Source: Clarireedia homoeocarpa
Lineage: Eukaryota; Ascomycota; Leotiomycetes; Helotiales; Rutstroemiaceae
Length of the DNA: 64,000 nt
Reading direction: 5' to 3'
Assembly (NCBI GenBank): GCA_001465935.1
Contig: LNKV01000042.1
Location: 1-64,000, forward strand
Shown: in pieces, positions 24,901 to 33,914 of the stretch
How the letters are laid out: each line of letters opens with the position of its first letter
Position numbering within the stretch: the stretch's first letter is position 1
The notes under the pieces: generated by a model
What the model was told of the DNA's origin: nothing
Database searches by the model: none
The model's input: only the letters and a program-made list of their open reading frames with translations
Made by a program: the position numbers and the translations under genes

Positions 24901-25400
24901 CGATTTCTGATCCCGACGAAAGTATATAAAACCCCAGTGGCAATAAGAATAACTCCAGCAACACCAAATCCTGGAGTTATCTCCGGTTGAAGTGGCAATT
25001 TATTAGGCGTTAGTGTAGCTGTTCTGTTATTAGTGAAGTGAATGGAAATAATTATTGAGTTTCTCATACAGTTATAAATGGTACTGGTCGCAGCGAATAT
25101 TGGAGCTGATGATGTGGCTGCCGAGGCTGACAGAGTAACTTCGACTGTAGTTGATGCTGACTTTGAATCGGCGCTGGATATTGAAGCTGAAGATGTCGCG
25201 CTGGAGTGGGAGCTCGTGGTAGTTGACACGGCTGCGGTGCCACGACTGCTTCCTTCTGATGTCTGTGGGCTATCAATGAAAGCCGTGGCGGCTGGTGACG
25301 ACAATTCATCGCGTCTCATGGGCCGGTTGTCCCATCTATTTGCAAGCACACCAGGTAAGTAGAGGCCCAGTAGCAGCAATGGCAAGCCTTTCCCCCACAT
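21927..25400 (-). CDS. Large membrane protein with TM198/TM7S3-like (DUF4203) domain
   Basis: Single-exon gene for 1157 residues. A signal peptide (WGKGLPLLLLGLYLPGVLA) is followed by a Ser/Thr-rich luminal or extracellular stretch (about 30-110). Then seven or eight hydrophobic helices (about 140-360) contain GFGVAGVILIATGVLYTFVG and DMTEGLGCLLGGFCFSMWLL, typical of the TM198-like domain. The remaining 800 residues are a low-complexity, Ser/Pro/Gln-rich cytoplasmic tail ending in a charged coiled coil (about 1090-1157) rich in Arg, Glu and Gln. The family is widespread in filamentous ascomycetes and its role is not established. A cryptic 46-nt GT-AG pair near the end of the Ser/Thr stretch would break the frame if spliced, so the uninterrupted reading is preferred. 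Confidence 0.85.
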   Translation of the reverse strand: MWGKGLPLLLLGLYLPGVLANRWDNRPMRRDELSSPAATAFIDSPQTSEGSSRGTAAVSTTTSSHSSATSSASISSADSKSASTTVEVTLSASAATSSAPIFAATSTIYNCMRNSIIISIHFTNNRTATLTPNKLPLQPEITPGFGVAGVILIATGVLYTFVGIRNRWLHIYLSTAYLVCIAIAVLIIYVMNPPVSNAIQGAYVIAAVIPGLLIGGCALIFTDMTEGLGCLLGGFCFSMWLLVLKKGGLVTSTRGKSLLIAVISVAAFSLSFSHYTRSYGLIACISFAGATAVVLGIDCFSRAGLKEFWAYLWNLNDNLFPLGATTYPLTKGIRVEIAAIFIIFLAGVVSQSKLPKLIQDRRAHRLAEKAADRRALDEEELNVGRRVEDQIHMERKVWERAYGGTDGSNTGSSRDSAVCDMESSKKWPVSTVTSIRQSNEDEIEMVEIPLEEEARGPLISETGIRTDTKIPHGLGSTIEPINEEDSITSRQMGQPSDEPRVDSEVTTEQVWVVGTSGEVQLKRRPSQRLSTNNPNPVVTATPDIVAPPFKVSEDTVDEDRFSIAALADEEPLEHNNVLKRVSSGSSELLKRMSRGSLRNSKRYSGKSASTEALVTPHEIEDDRASSLAATMDGFSDDEQSETGSLRSHFVGQDPTSISDAGDDTAEMQPITHSPVRHSGERSRAGSSTSTTRGSGDINGQGETITPKDTDIKSSRRASSVTVATEVTDIPGEDEDSKGLMVPSSPTQSIQSKTKQTIDVAQGSAVMEGRNSTESLRETQSVSAVAHEVPTKITKDLLPPQLSRVVMSYRTNEWAKHLDNADSPDMEELTMGGKNIDESDVEAAAPLDLEALQQTANHSAPPSAPQSSSQPSKHPLHLRSNSNQSNGIPFSIIPEYPMTNDGMPRNYSQRPSQGQPPRRSYRSSSNPTLSYYATDNQANDLSLQPIRPFVQTFTNSVNTLMGKRDTMIRNRSSRYPPQVSQSRSYAPTPALDNFHSTSTSDAGSIRNHTITTIEALPSDADDLPLSHRRTLLHQSALLQPSVHTQPTHFNSHQPRRQSSAPSPMAREQQLASWRATIAQDLQAQSRKEVKDMERKQSILWQERQQEEQRRVLEMRRRNQKERQMDERIRMGGGANGESLVDLHRRVLGRMQEEARGNL

Positions 25401-27180
25401 TCTACCCTCTAATGCTCCTTGAGCTTATCAACAATGTGTAGAAGTATATCCCCGATGTCGACGACGTAGACAGCGAAAGTTCTAGCGGTAGTGAAGTCTA
25501 TCGGCAGATATTTGTCTGGGATCTCTTGAGTCTAGGGTGCGCTCGACTGGGGACTTGCATGGAAGTTCGGTCGAGAAAAGAAACATTAGTACTAGGGAAG
25601 GATAACAAAAATAGAAACGAAGAAAGAACGAAGAAAATATGAATTCTGATCCAGAGCTGCAACACACTTAGGTGAGGGTCCGAAAAAGAAAATACAGAGG
25701 CTGATGAGCTTAAAGCTAGCCCGCGACGACGCATGCACTTCTATGGTAGGATCTGGATGCGTCGAGCTTAAACGCAGCTGCCAACCATCAAGAGGGGTCG
25801 ATAGTTAAAAGTATAATATATGAAATCATGTAAAACTCGGTACAGTTTCAGAAGAATGATGTACTTGAACATAGATTCGGTATAGATCTAGGTACTGGAG
25901 GTAAACGCGAGGCGTTTATAAGAAATTAGTGTCCCATAATGAGCTACCTTGTTGTAAACCAGGTGGGTTTGTGCATGTGCTCGCATTGCTTGCTTGCAAG
26001 CACCCAGTTCGCATATGTCAGCAAAAGTCGAAGAACCTGTTCAGTGTTCACCGGTGATCTGCTGCAAGGTCCTCTCGTGGGTAGTTTAACGGATACATTT
26101 TGATCTGAATCTTTACGTATTCCCCGCTCTCAGCGCCCTGCACTCACAGGAAAGCGTATGCAAGACGAAAATGTTGGCTGAGCCGGTAGCATTACAATTG
26201 TACCGCAGAGAGAAAAGACAATTGGTGCGGGGCTTTAGAAGCAATGCGGTGCAGTGCCACGAATGAAGTGATAAATTTTCGAAAACGTCAAAGCGATGTC
26301 CCGGTTATCATGTCAGGAAATGAGTGATCCTAGTGCGAAATGCCGGACTTGGATTGTTCGGAGAAAAAAGCTTGGAAATTAACCCCATGGATCTTCATGC
26401 TTTGCCATATCTGATCAAGCTTCCCTGTGATCCAATCAGTTAAAATTCGTGATTCTGTAAACCGCCGAAAGATGGTGGGAAAGAATTTGGGAGGCACAGA
26501 TTCTATCGTCGCGAGATGAGATTGATATTCCAATGAAACTGGGGAAAGAGATCTTGTCCCATGTCGTAGCTTTTCATTCTCAGCAATCAATCGATCGCAC
26601 TTTTTCTTGTCAAGTTGCCTCAAAGTATTGCTTTTTCTGATCCAATCACATGGTTTGGGTTCTTTTGGTTTTTGTTATCAAAAGGGGGTTCCGAATGGCA
26701 TACGTTTTGGGAAATGGCGGCCTAAGCTTAAGTTATGCGTTGCAGTATTCCTTGAATAATCAGCATCGAATGGAGGATGGTCGAAAGTAACGAAGGGAGA
26801 AAGCAGAATAGCTATGAAGCCATAAAGCCATGAGGCCATAAAAAGGAATCGGCCGGGGCTGGGGCGCTGGGTAGTGGATGGCGGGTGGTAGGTGGTAGGT
26901 GGTAGGTGAGAGTCTTGAAGAGAAGGCAATTCCGGGCTCTGGATAATTTGCTCGAGGGGAATTAATCCCCATAAGGAATAGGTTCAGGTACAGATATTTT
27001 CCCAAGCTGCTGCTGCTGCTACGTCCGTCGACGAACCGTCCAATACTCGGGTCGTGTCGGTCCACTTCCAGTGCGTATCTCCCGCTTTCCGCGCTGTCCC
27101 TCCTAACCTATCATTAACCACATGGGCTTGTCTGTTTGTTGCAGATATTGCTTCGACGCGCCCGCCATTTCGAATTCGCC
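25401..27180. other. Intergenic region, about 1.8 kb
   Basis: Promoter of the TM198-like gene plus spacer. A minus-strand open frame with Lys/Leu-rich start (about 26330-26675, contains LRQLDKKKCDRLIAENEKLR) has no ATG start and no domain I recognise; it could be an exon or a relic. Short repeats: GGTAGGT units near 26880-26910 and a CTG run near 27008-27021. Confidence 0.45.
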
Positions 27181-27533
27181 ATGTTAAAGTTCCGATGTGC
27201 TGCTGCTTCGAGCAGTGCAAAGTTCGTTATACGAAGTCGTAATCTCTTGTACCAAGGACTTTTCTTCAGGTTCCCTAGAGTAAGTGGTGAGCTGTATCTG
27301 TATTGTAACGAATGCAGGCAGCTTCTCTGATGAGGCATGCAACCCAAACCGCGATTCGAGTCTCTGCAGATCAACAGTCTGGAGTACATGGTACTTGGTG
27401 CGACGAGTACAACAATCCAGAAACATCTCAACCAAGATTATGGTTACATTACATTCCATCGTCCAGAGTAACACCTCTATCGCATGGCGCACTACACAGA
27501 AATTTCTCAGAGAAGAGAACAAGTGCCAATTGA
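27181..27533 (+). CDS. Possible small two-exon gene, mitochondrial-like N-terminus
   Basis: ATG at 27181 opens 33 codons (27181-27279). A GT-AG intron of only 38 nt (27280-27317) then joins, in frame, to 27318-27533, giving 104 residues. The N-terminus (LKFRCAAASSSAKFVIRSRN) is rich in Arg, Ser and Ala and free of acidic residues, like a mitochondrial presequence. I do not recognise the rest. The intron is shorter than usual here, and the opposite strand also has open frames, so this may be chance. Confidence 0.3.
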
Positions 27534-28424
27534 CCGCTGTTTTCTCTGCTCGGCGACTCCTTGCTCTTCTTTCTTCCAATCACTGTACACATAGCTGAGG
27601 GGGGCATGTATCGCATGAAGAGAAGTGGTTGAACTGAAAATCGTTTGGACAAGATACCGGTTTCCTTAACTTTCGTGACACAATTCTCATCGCATCGGCA
27701 TGTCTGCTGGCAATCCTCGAATATTATTCCCGGTAAGAAGGTTAAAAAACTGCTAGGATTTGTGATGCGTTCGCTGTCAATGTCATCGAGATGATCCGGA
27801 GCTTGTGCAAGGAACAGCTCTTCCATGTGCGACATCCGCCATGGGTCTTGGGTCTTGTCGAGCGAAACGTAAGTGATGTGAAGTGATATATGCGATTGGA
27901 ACAATTAATCGAATTGGAGAGTATTCGCAAATCAATTCGTCTCAATATCAAACGTGCTGCATTGTGCATAGCCACACGCAATGGAAAAGGAATTTGGAGA
28001 AATCGAGCAGACAAGAAGCATAAACGATACCCCTCCACTCTCCCATCTGAAGTTGCTTCCATCTCGTCTCACGCACGACCGACAAATCCACAGCATCCCG
28101 GGAGATATCTTATCTAGGTGACGCTTAGTGTTTCTCCGCTATACAAATCCATCATCTAAAATAATTTATTTTCTACACCAAAAACTTTAAACAAACTCTG
28201 TATCCTACGATTACAAATAGTCCTCTCTACCTTGGTTTCAGCTTCTCTCCAGCAGTCTTGGAGTCGTATATTTCTGTGATTTCCTGAAAACGCTACTTCA
28301 AGTTCAAATATTCCTTCTGTTCGTTTCTACTACTGCCCTCGGCAATACCTCAACCCAATTTCTTACTTCTGTCTCCAACAATCTCCCAAGGACTTGTTGA
28401 ATTATCCCGACTGCTCTTTCAGCT
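27534..28424. other. Intergenic region with pyrimidine-rich leader
   Basis: No supported gene. The last 280 bp (28140-28424) are CT-rich with scattered C-A motifs, the look of a fungal promoter and 5' leader for a + strand gene beginning at 28425. Confidence 0.45.
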
Positions 28425-28668
28425 ATGCCTGTAGCTTTTTTCGCAGCTCAGTTTGGTGGTGGCGGTTGGTATGATATGGTAAGTCGTGTACTTCAGCTAT
28501 TCATCAGCAGCTAACATGTGTCAAAGATCTTCGAGTTGAAAACTCCGGAAGCACGAACAGCGTATGGTTAGTACGAGGAATACCCTGTATGACTTGTTTG
28601 CTTCACAATCTGCTTTTGACTGGTTGGGAGCCGGGCGGATAGAGAAGCAAAGCTCGAAGCCGTAGTAT
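28425..28668 (+). CDS. Possible small three-exon gene, unknown product
   Basis: After the pyrimidine-rich leader, ATG 28425 opens exon 1 (28425-28478; PVAFFAAQFGGGGWYDM). GTAAGT...AAAG removes 28479-28526, and exon 2 (28527-28566) reads IFELKTPEARTAY. A second intron starts at 28567 (GTTAGT). The end depends on its acceptor. If splicing uses the AG at 28642 the frame stops soon after, near 28668. If it uses the AG at 28644 the frame runs on (EAKLEAVVYLLDVILF) and overlaps the 3' end of URA5 on the other strand. The Gly-rich aromatic start looks like that of a small membrane or mitochondrial protein, but I do not recognise it. Confidence 0.4.
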
Positions 28669-28689
28669 ATTTGCTGGACGTGATACTGT

Positions 28690-29394
28690 TTAATCGCTCG
28701 CCTTGTACTTCGATCTATACTCCTCCATATTTTTGATATCTTGTTCGGATGCCGTGCCTTTCAGACCTCCAATAATGTCATCGAGAGTGAGGATAGACAA
28801 GACCGGAATGCCATATTCTTTTCTGATTTCACCAATTGCACTTGGCATTGGTGCACTATCATCCCCGTTCGGGGAAGGAAGCTTCTCCATACGGTCCAAT
28901 GCCACGAGAATACCAGCAACAATCCCCCCTTCCTTGCGAATCTTGTCTATAGCCTCCCTCTTTGCCGTTCCTGCTGTAACGACATCGTCCACAATAAGAA
29001 CTCTCTTTCCCTTAAGTGGGGCGCCAACAATATTGCCCCCTTCGCCATGATCTTTAGCCTCTTTCCTATCGAAGGAGTAACACATTGAGTTGTATTTGGG
29101 ATCGAGATCTGCTAGCTTGTCGACTGTAGCTGTCGCAAGTGGAATTCCTTTGTAGGCTGGACCGAACACTATATCGAAATCGATCATCGACTTCTTATAT
29201 GCCTCAATAATAGTTTTTGCATATGCTGTAGCAATTGCTCGTAGAAGATCTGCCCGATAGAAATCTCCGGCGTTAAAGAAATATGGCGAGATTCGTTTCG
29301 ACTTCAACTCGAAGCTACCGAACTTGAGTACCCCGCCATCGATAACTGCTTTGAGGAATTCGGCCTTGTATGGAGATAAAGTTGAGGTCGACAT
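28690..29394 (-). CDS. URA5: Orotate phosphoribosyltransferase
   Basis: Cytosolic enzyme of pyrimidine synthesis; it transfers the phosphoribosyl group of PRPP to orotate to make orotidine 5'-phosphate. Single exon, 234 residues, the normal length for fungal OPRT. The PRPP-binding motif is RVLIVDDVVTAGTA (about 130-143). KSKRISPYFFNAGDF near the N-terminus and VFGPAYKGIPLA are typical of the family. The ATG at 29394 gives MSTSTLSPYKAEFLKAVID, the conserved start. It is divergent from RIM1 across a 0.92-kb shared upstream region. Confidence 0.96.
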   Translation of the reverse strand: MSTSTLSPYKAEFLKAVIDGGVLKFGSFELKSKRISPYFFNAGDFYRADLLRAIATAYAKTIIEAYKKSMIDFDIVFGPAYKGIPLATATVDKLADLDPKYNSMCYSFDRKEAKDHGEGGNIVGAPLKGKRVLIVDDVVTAGTAKREAIDKIRKEGGIVAGILVALDRMEKLPSPNGDDSAPMPSAIGEIRKEYGIPVLSILTLDDIIGGLKGTASEQDIKNMEEYRSKYKASD

Positions 29395-30317
29395 AATTGG
29401 TGGATTGAACGTCAGTTGTGTACCACAGAATTGAATCTTGTGAGCAATAATTGTGTGAGAGGAGGTTTTGTGAATGAACCTTTTTCAAGTTCGGATTCGT
29501 GTGAACGGTATTAATTTCAACGATGTCTAAAGTGTATGGACTTCTTGTCCTCGTTAGGGTCCGATATAACTGTGTTCCGACCATGTAATTTGTTGTGAAT
29601 CGATTTCTTCTCTGTTACAACCGTATATGAAGATTTCAATAACAGGCCAGACGATATTATTGGTGATCAGGATTTTAATCCCGGGAGATTATTTCCGGAG
29701 GTATGCCCTAATGTTTGTCACCGCCTTTTTCTGCCGGCAGAATTAATAGTATGGGATTTGAAGGTTGGAATACCCTGAGAAGGATCCTATTAGAACTCCT
29801 CATCTCGAGACGTAATATTAGGCATCTGGTAAGCCATAATAGTGATAGTATAGTATAATAATTCGAAGGAGTAAAGATATAAATTGAGATGGAAAAGACA
29901 CGTAACCCCCGTAAAAAAAAAGGCGGTGACAAACATTAGGGCATGTACCTCCGTAGGTGACGCTTCGCGTCAATACATGAAAATTATATCATGTGATAAG
30001 CACATGACTCCACAACAGCCAGGTCCACAGCTCCACAGCTCCACAGCTCCACTTTCAAGGCTTGAAACCCCCCGGTTCGCCCAGTAAAAGAAATGGAATC
30101 AGCACGTGATCCACAATGATGCCTGACATTGAACCTTGAAAGAAATTTCAATTTCCATTTCGATTTCGCTTTGTAAACGCGCAAACGCGAGCCCAGCTCT
30201 ACATTCACAACGACAACAAGCTCTGCACTATTGTTCTGCGCACCACATTCTTTACAATCTACCGATTTCCTATTCCCTATTCCCATCATCAAAGTCCTCT
30301 CACACTCAATTGTGAAA
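29395..30317. promoter_or_regulatory. Shared upstream region of URA5 and RIM1
   Basis: 923 bp between the two divergent start codons. It contains a short tandem repeat (CCACAGCT units, about 30018-30050). A minus-strand open frame covering 29984-30562 overlaps RIM1 exon 1 and is not taken as a gene. Confidence 0.5.
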
Positions 30318-30926
30318 ATGTTCGCCCTCCGCCGCAATATCCCCTCCACCCTCCGCCGCAATATCCCCTCCACCCTCCGCCGCAACTTCTCCACCACCGC
30401 GCGCAACTCTCTCGCCAAACTCACTATCGTGGGCCGTCTAGCTGACAAGCCTGAAATCACTGCTACCAGCCAAGGTACACAAATCATGAAATATGCTATC
30501 GGCACGACCAGCGGACGAGGAGAGAACCAGAAGACCAGTTGGTTTCGGATTGTGAGCTTCATGCACGAAAGCCCATATAGAGACTTTATCGCGAGTCTGG
30601 AAAAGGGGTATGTTTATTTGTTTGTTTGGTTTAGGCGCAGGAGAATGGATCTGGGAAAAGTGGTGAATTTCATGACAGTTGCTAATGCTTTGGGACCTTT
30701 TTAGAACCATGGTTTATGTAGAGGCAGAAGCAAGAATGGAGGTTTACCAAGATGCGGAGGGGAAGAACAAGACTGCTTTAAACGCTGTACAACGTATGTT
30801 TCCTTCTTTCCACATTCCAGATATACTCTTCCCGCAAGCATCTTAGCAAAAACTAATTCACAACTCTGAATAGAACGTTTCGAAGTGCTCCAATTTAGAC
30901 GAAGAGAAGAAGAGCCCAGCGCATAA
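30318..30926 (+). CDS. RIM1: Mitochondrial single-stranded DNA-binding protein
   Basis: Binds single-stranded mitochondrial DNA and supports its replication. Exons 30318-30607, 30705-30793, 30874-30926 give 143 residues. An N-terminal Arg/Ser-rich targeting sequence (about 1-35) is followed by a bacterial-type SSB/OB fold: NSLAKLTIVGRLADKPEI, then SWFRIVSF, then MVYVEAEARMEVY. The C-terminus is short (EEEPSA). A 24-nt sequence encoding RRNIPSTL is present twice in tandem, with a third partial copy, within the presequence. The start at 30318 gives the longest targeting peptide. Confidence 0.9.
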
Positions 30927-32384
30927 ATGAAAAAAATACCCTTACATCTAAGCAATTGAGATGTACGAACAATTCATGCGATTCGACGTATCAAGATATT
31001 TCACCTTTCTGATCTGACCCCAACGTGTGTATGAGAAAATACCATAATTGCGCGGTAGAAGTTATACCTGCTCGACTTTGTACGAATAAAGGAAATGAAA
31101 ATGGAATGGGATGAATGAGGGCTGTGGGCAAACCAGGCAGGCTATTTTACGAATACCACAAATCACAACTCTTAGTTTACAGTTTCACATGAAGTGCATG
31201 TTTACATTCATATCGCATCACAATGGAACATGCACATGGGAACTTTTGTTTGAGATGAATAGGATGGGATTAAAAAGTCAGTAGGTGAAAATCTACTGAA
31301 GCCAAGCAGTGGCTGAACTGAACTATCCTCCATCCGAAGCATCTCTTTCCGTTCCCAACACCAAAATCACTGAGCACGAGCAGTGAGAAATTGCCCATCC
31401 AAGCCAGCGAGCAGGTCCGATGAGAACCCCTCATCTAAATCCAACCTAGCGAGCAGATTCGACGAGAACCTCTCATTTAAACCCATCCCAAACCAAACTC
31501 CAACCATTCTACTGAGCACGAGCAGTATAGACCGAACCGCATCCTCCTCGTTCTAATCAAGTGAGTAAGTCACCTCAATTCCAACAAGGGCCGAACAGAA
31601 CTCCACGAACCAGCAAAGAAACTCTCAGGCCCGACAGGAACCTTGCTTCCCAACTCCAATTTCAATTCCAACCCCCCAGCACGAGCACGTCCGACGAGGA
31701 CTCCTCTATCCATCCATCTCCCCTCATCCCTCTATCCCCTTACCCCTCAGAAAAAAAGAAGAGTAAATCCCCACAAATCCCCTTGAGGACCGCAGAGATA
31801 CCTCCCCCACGCAATCATATTTCATCCGCATCCCCCTCCAACCACTAGTTCTCAAAGTGAGTTTCAAGCGATTGGAAGTTCGACGCGGACCGAATCCCTG
31901 CTGCCAGCTGCCTATTTAGATACAGTGAGTAGTCAGCAGTAGGGATTCGTGATTATTGTGTTGTTTGTTGTTTGTTTGCTTGCTGCAGATAACGCCTGCT
32001 TTTGAACGCCTGTTTTGAACTCCTGGAATACCGTTTTTAACTCCTGAGATGTTGTGTGTTGTTTTGGTTTTAAATCATAGTGTGTGTGGAAGTAATTGTT
32101 GTGAATGAATGAATGATGATGAAAGGAAGAAAGAAAAATATAGAAACTACCCATACTGGGTTTATCCAAAGGTGGGATGGATAATCAGGTTTTTATTTGT
32201 TTGTTTGTTGTATTCGTACCGTGTTATGCGTAGTTAGAGTCGTCCATTCATATATATCCGTTTGTCGAAGTTGTCGATTTATCCAAGAGAAAGAAAGAGA
32301 AAAAAAAAAAACATTTTTCGGATCTATGTTCCTTCTGTTTTCTTTTTCGAGGTCGACAGAAAGTTTGTTATTGAGGAATGAACT
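30927..32384. other. Intergenic region, RIM1 to hypothetical gene (convergent)
   Basis: About 1.46 kb. It contains a 42-bp imperfect tandem duplication (31399-31482) and two copies of ACTGAGCACGAGCAGT (about 31369 and 31511). The + strand open frame at 31561-31848 is Ser/Pro-rich, lacks an ATG start and is not called. Confidence 0.55.
31399..31482. repeat. 42-bp imperfect tandem duplication
   Basis: 31399-31440 and 31441-31482 are adjacent copies sharing GCGAGCAG and GAGAACC-TCTCAT-type cores with a handful of substitutions. A partly related stretch (AGCACGTCCGACGAGGAC) occurs near 31685. Confidence 0.7.
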
Positions 32385-33914
32385 TCATTTTTTGTTGACG
32401 GCGGTCCAGCCACTGGTAGATTTTGGTTGGGGTTGAGGTTGGGCTTGAGGTTGGGGTTGAGGTTCAGGCTGAGGTTGTGTTGGAGCTAGAGCCGCAGCGC
32501 GCGTTTGTCTTCTGGGAGCTGGGGTGCGTTGTTGTCGTTTGGGAGCTGGGGTGCGTTTTTGTCGTTTGGCAGCGGGCTCTAGGATGTCGTCGTGTTCGGG
32601 TTCAACCTCAGGAGGAGGAGGAGGACTGGCAGTTTCGTTGCTGGCGGTAGTGGTAGCGTCCACTTCCTCGACTTGGCAGTCTTTACGCTGACTAGAAACT
32701 GCATTGGTCTCCTCAACCTTCGCAGCCTCCTCTTCATCCTCTCCCTCCCTGTTCAAATTCAACGCACCATTCTGATCTTTCTTTGCCTTCGCTGCCTTCT
32801 GCGTCTCCTTATACGCCTTCTCCTTCGCGATCTTCTCCTCAATCGTCGATAGCCTCCAATGGTGCTCCCCAATATTTGTAAAACGCCCGCAAACAGTCAA
32901 ACTATGTCTCAAGGAGGCGTTGTGCGTTTTACGGGCTGCCATGCCCCCTACTTCGATATCACGTCGCTTTATCGCAGACCACTTCTCCAGGGTGTTTTGC
33001 ATGCGGGCTTTGGTCATCGGGCCGTAGCGGTGGAGGAGAATCGAGCCCAGGTGCGGGTTGGTGTCTTGATTGGCTCGAGAGCCGGGGTAGGTGTCGGTTT
33101 CGGGGATTGCGGGGTATTTCCCAACGACTAGGTGGGTGTTGGGATCTTTGGTGCTGTGGTAGTGGTAGACGGGGTAGGCGCCTTAGGTGGGTGAGTTAGT
33201 TGTGGTTTGGTGGGGATATTGGAAAAAGGGGAAGCGAGACTTACCAGCGTTCCTTTCAGCCTGGGCCCAGTCAGTTGGATCGGGGATGGGTTGTTCGTAG
33301 TCGAAACCCTCGATGTATGGCGGTGGTTCGAAGACTGTGACAGGTTAGCTATCATTCAAGTGTGGTTTAATTGTTGAAGTTATTTGAGATATTGACAAGG
33401 TGTCATTGTTTGAAAGGGCTTGGGACTTTGACAATTAAGATTGCCTTTGGATGGAGCTGGGACACTGAACAAGAAAACTGCTCGAACGTGATTGGAACAT
33501 TAACATACCAAACTTGGTCTTCTCGGGCTCTTCGGCCTCCTGGGCCTCCTGGACCTTTTCAGCCATTTGTTTGTCGACGGGACCGGCAGGGACAGTAGCT
33601 GCAGCAGGTGCGGCAGGTGCAGCAGAAGCGGTGGCTAATGCGTGTTAGCTTGAATGTTCAAGAACAAGTAGTACAATGACAACCGAAGTTATCTCAGAGA
33701 TGGATGAGAACATCAACATACCAACTTTCTTAGCCGGATCATTCGGCAAAGAGGTGCGTTTATTCATGCCCTTGCCTCTTGCGCCGGCAGGAGCAGTGAC
33801 AGCGCCAGTGCTGGCGACTGGAGCGGGAGCGGGAGCAGGAGCAGGAGCGGGAGCGGGTTTGGAAACCCGGAGCATCAAGAGGAGATGAGCTGCATCGAAG
33901 TCGGTGATTGGCAT
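32385..33914 (-). CDS. Hypothetical basic, proline-rich protein
   Basis: Exons 33914-33722, 33634-33509, 33334-33245, 33181-32385 keep frame throughout and give 401 residues. I do not recognise the family. The N-terminus (MPITDFDAAHLLLMLR) is followed by an Ala-Pro alternating run (about 21-32) and an Ala/Glu-rich linker. The middle part (about 105-240), with PPYIEGFDYEQPIPDPTDWA and SLRHSLTVCGRF, is the most protein-like and may be a domain. The C-terminal third has a charged helix (EEKIAKEKAYKETQKAAKAK), basic clusters that look like nuclear localisation signals (AKRQKRTPAPKRQQRTPAPR) and a Gln-Pro repeat tail. A nuclear location is an inference from the basic clusters. The four consistent introns argue for a real gene. 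Confidence 0.7.

Noticed and set aside
25035..25080. 46-nt GT-AG pair inside the TM198-like gene
   Set aside because: Splicing would shift the frame into a stop, whereas the unspliced frame continues into the membrane domain.
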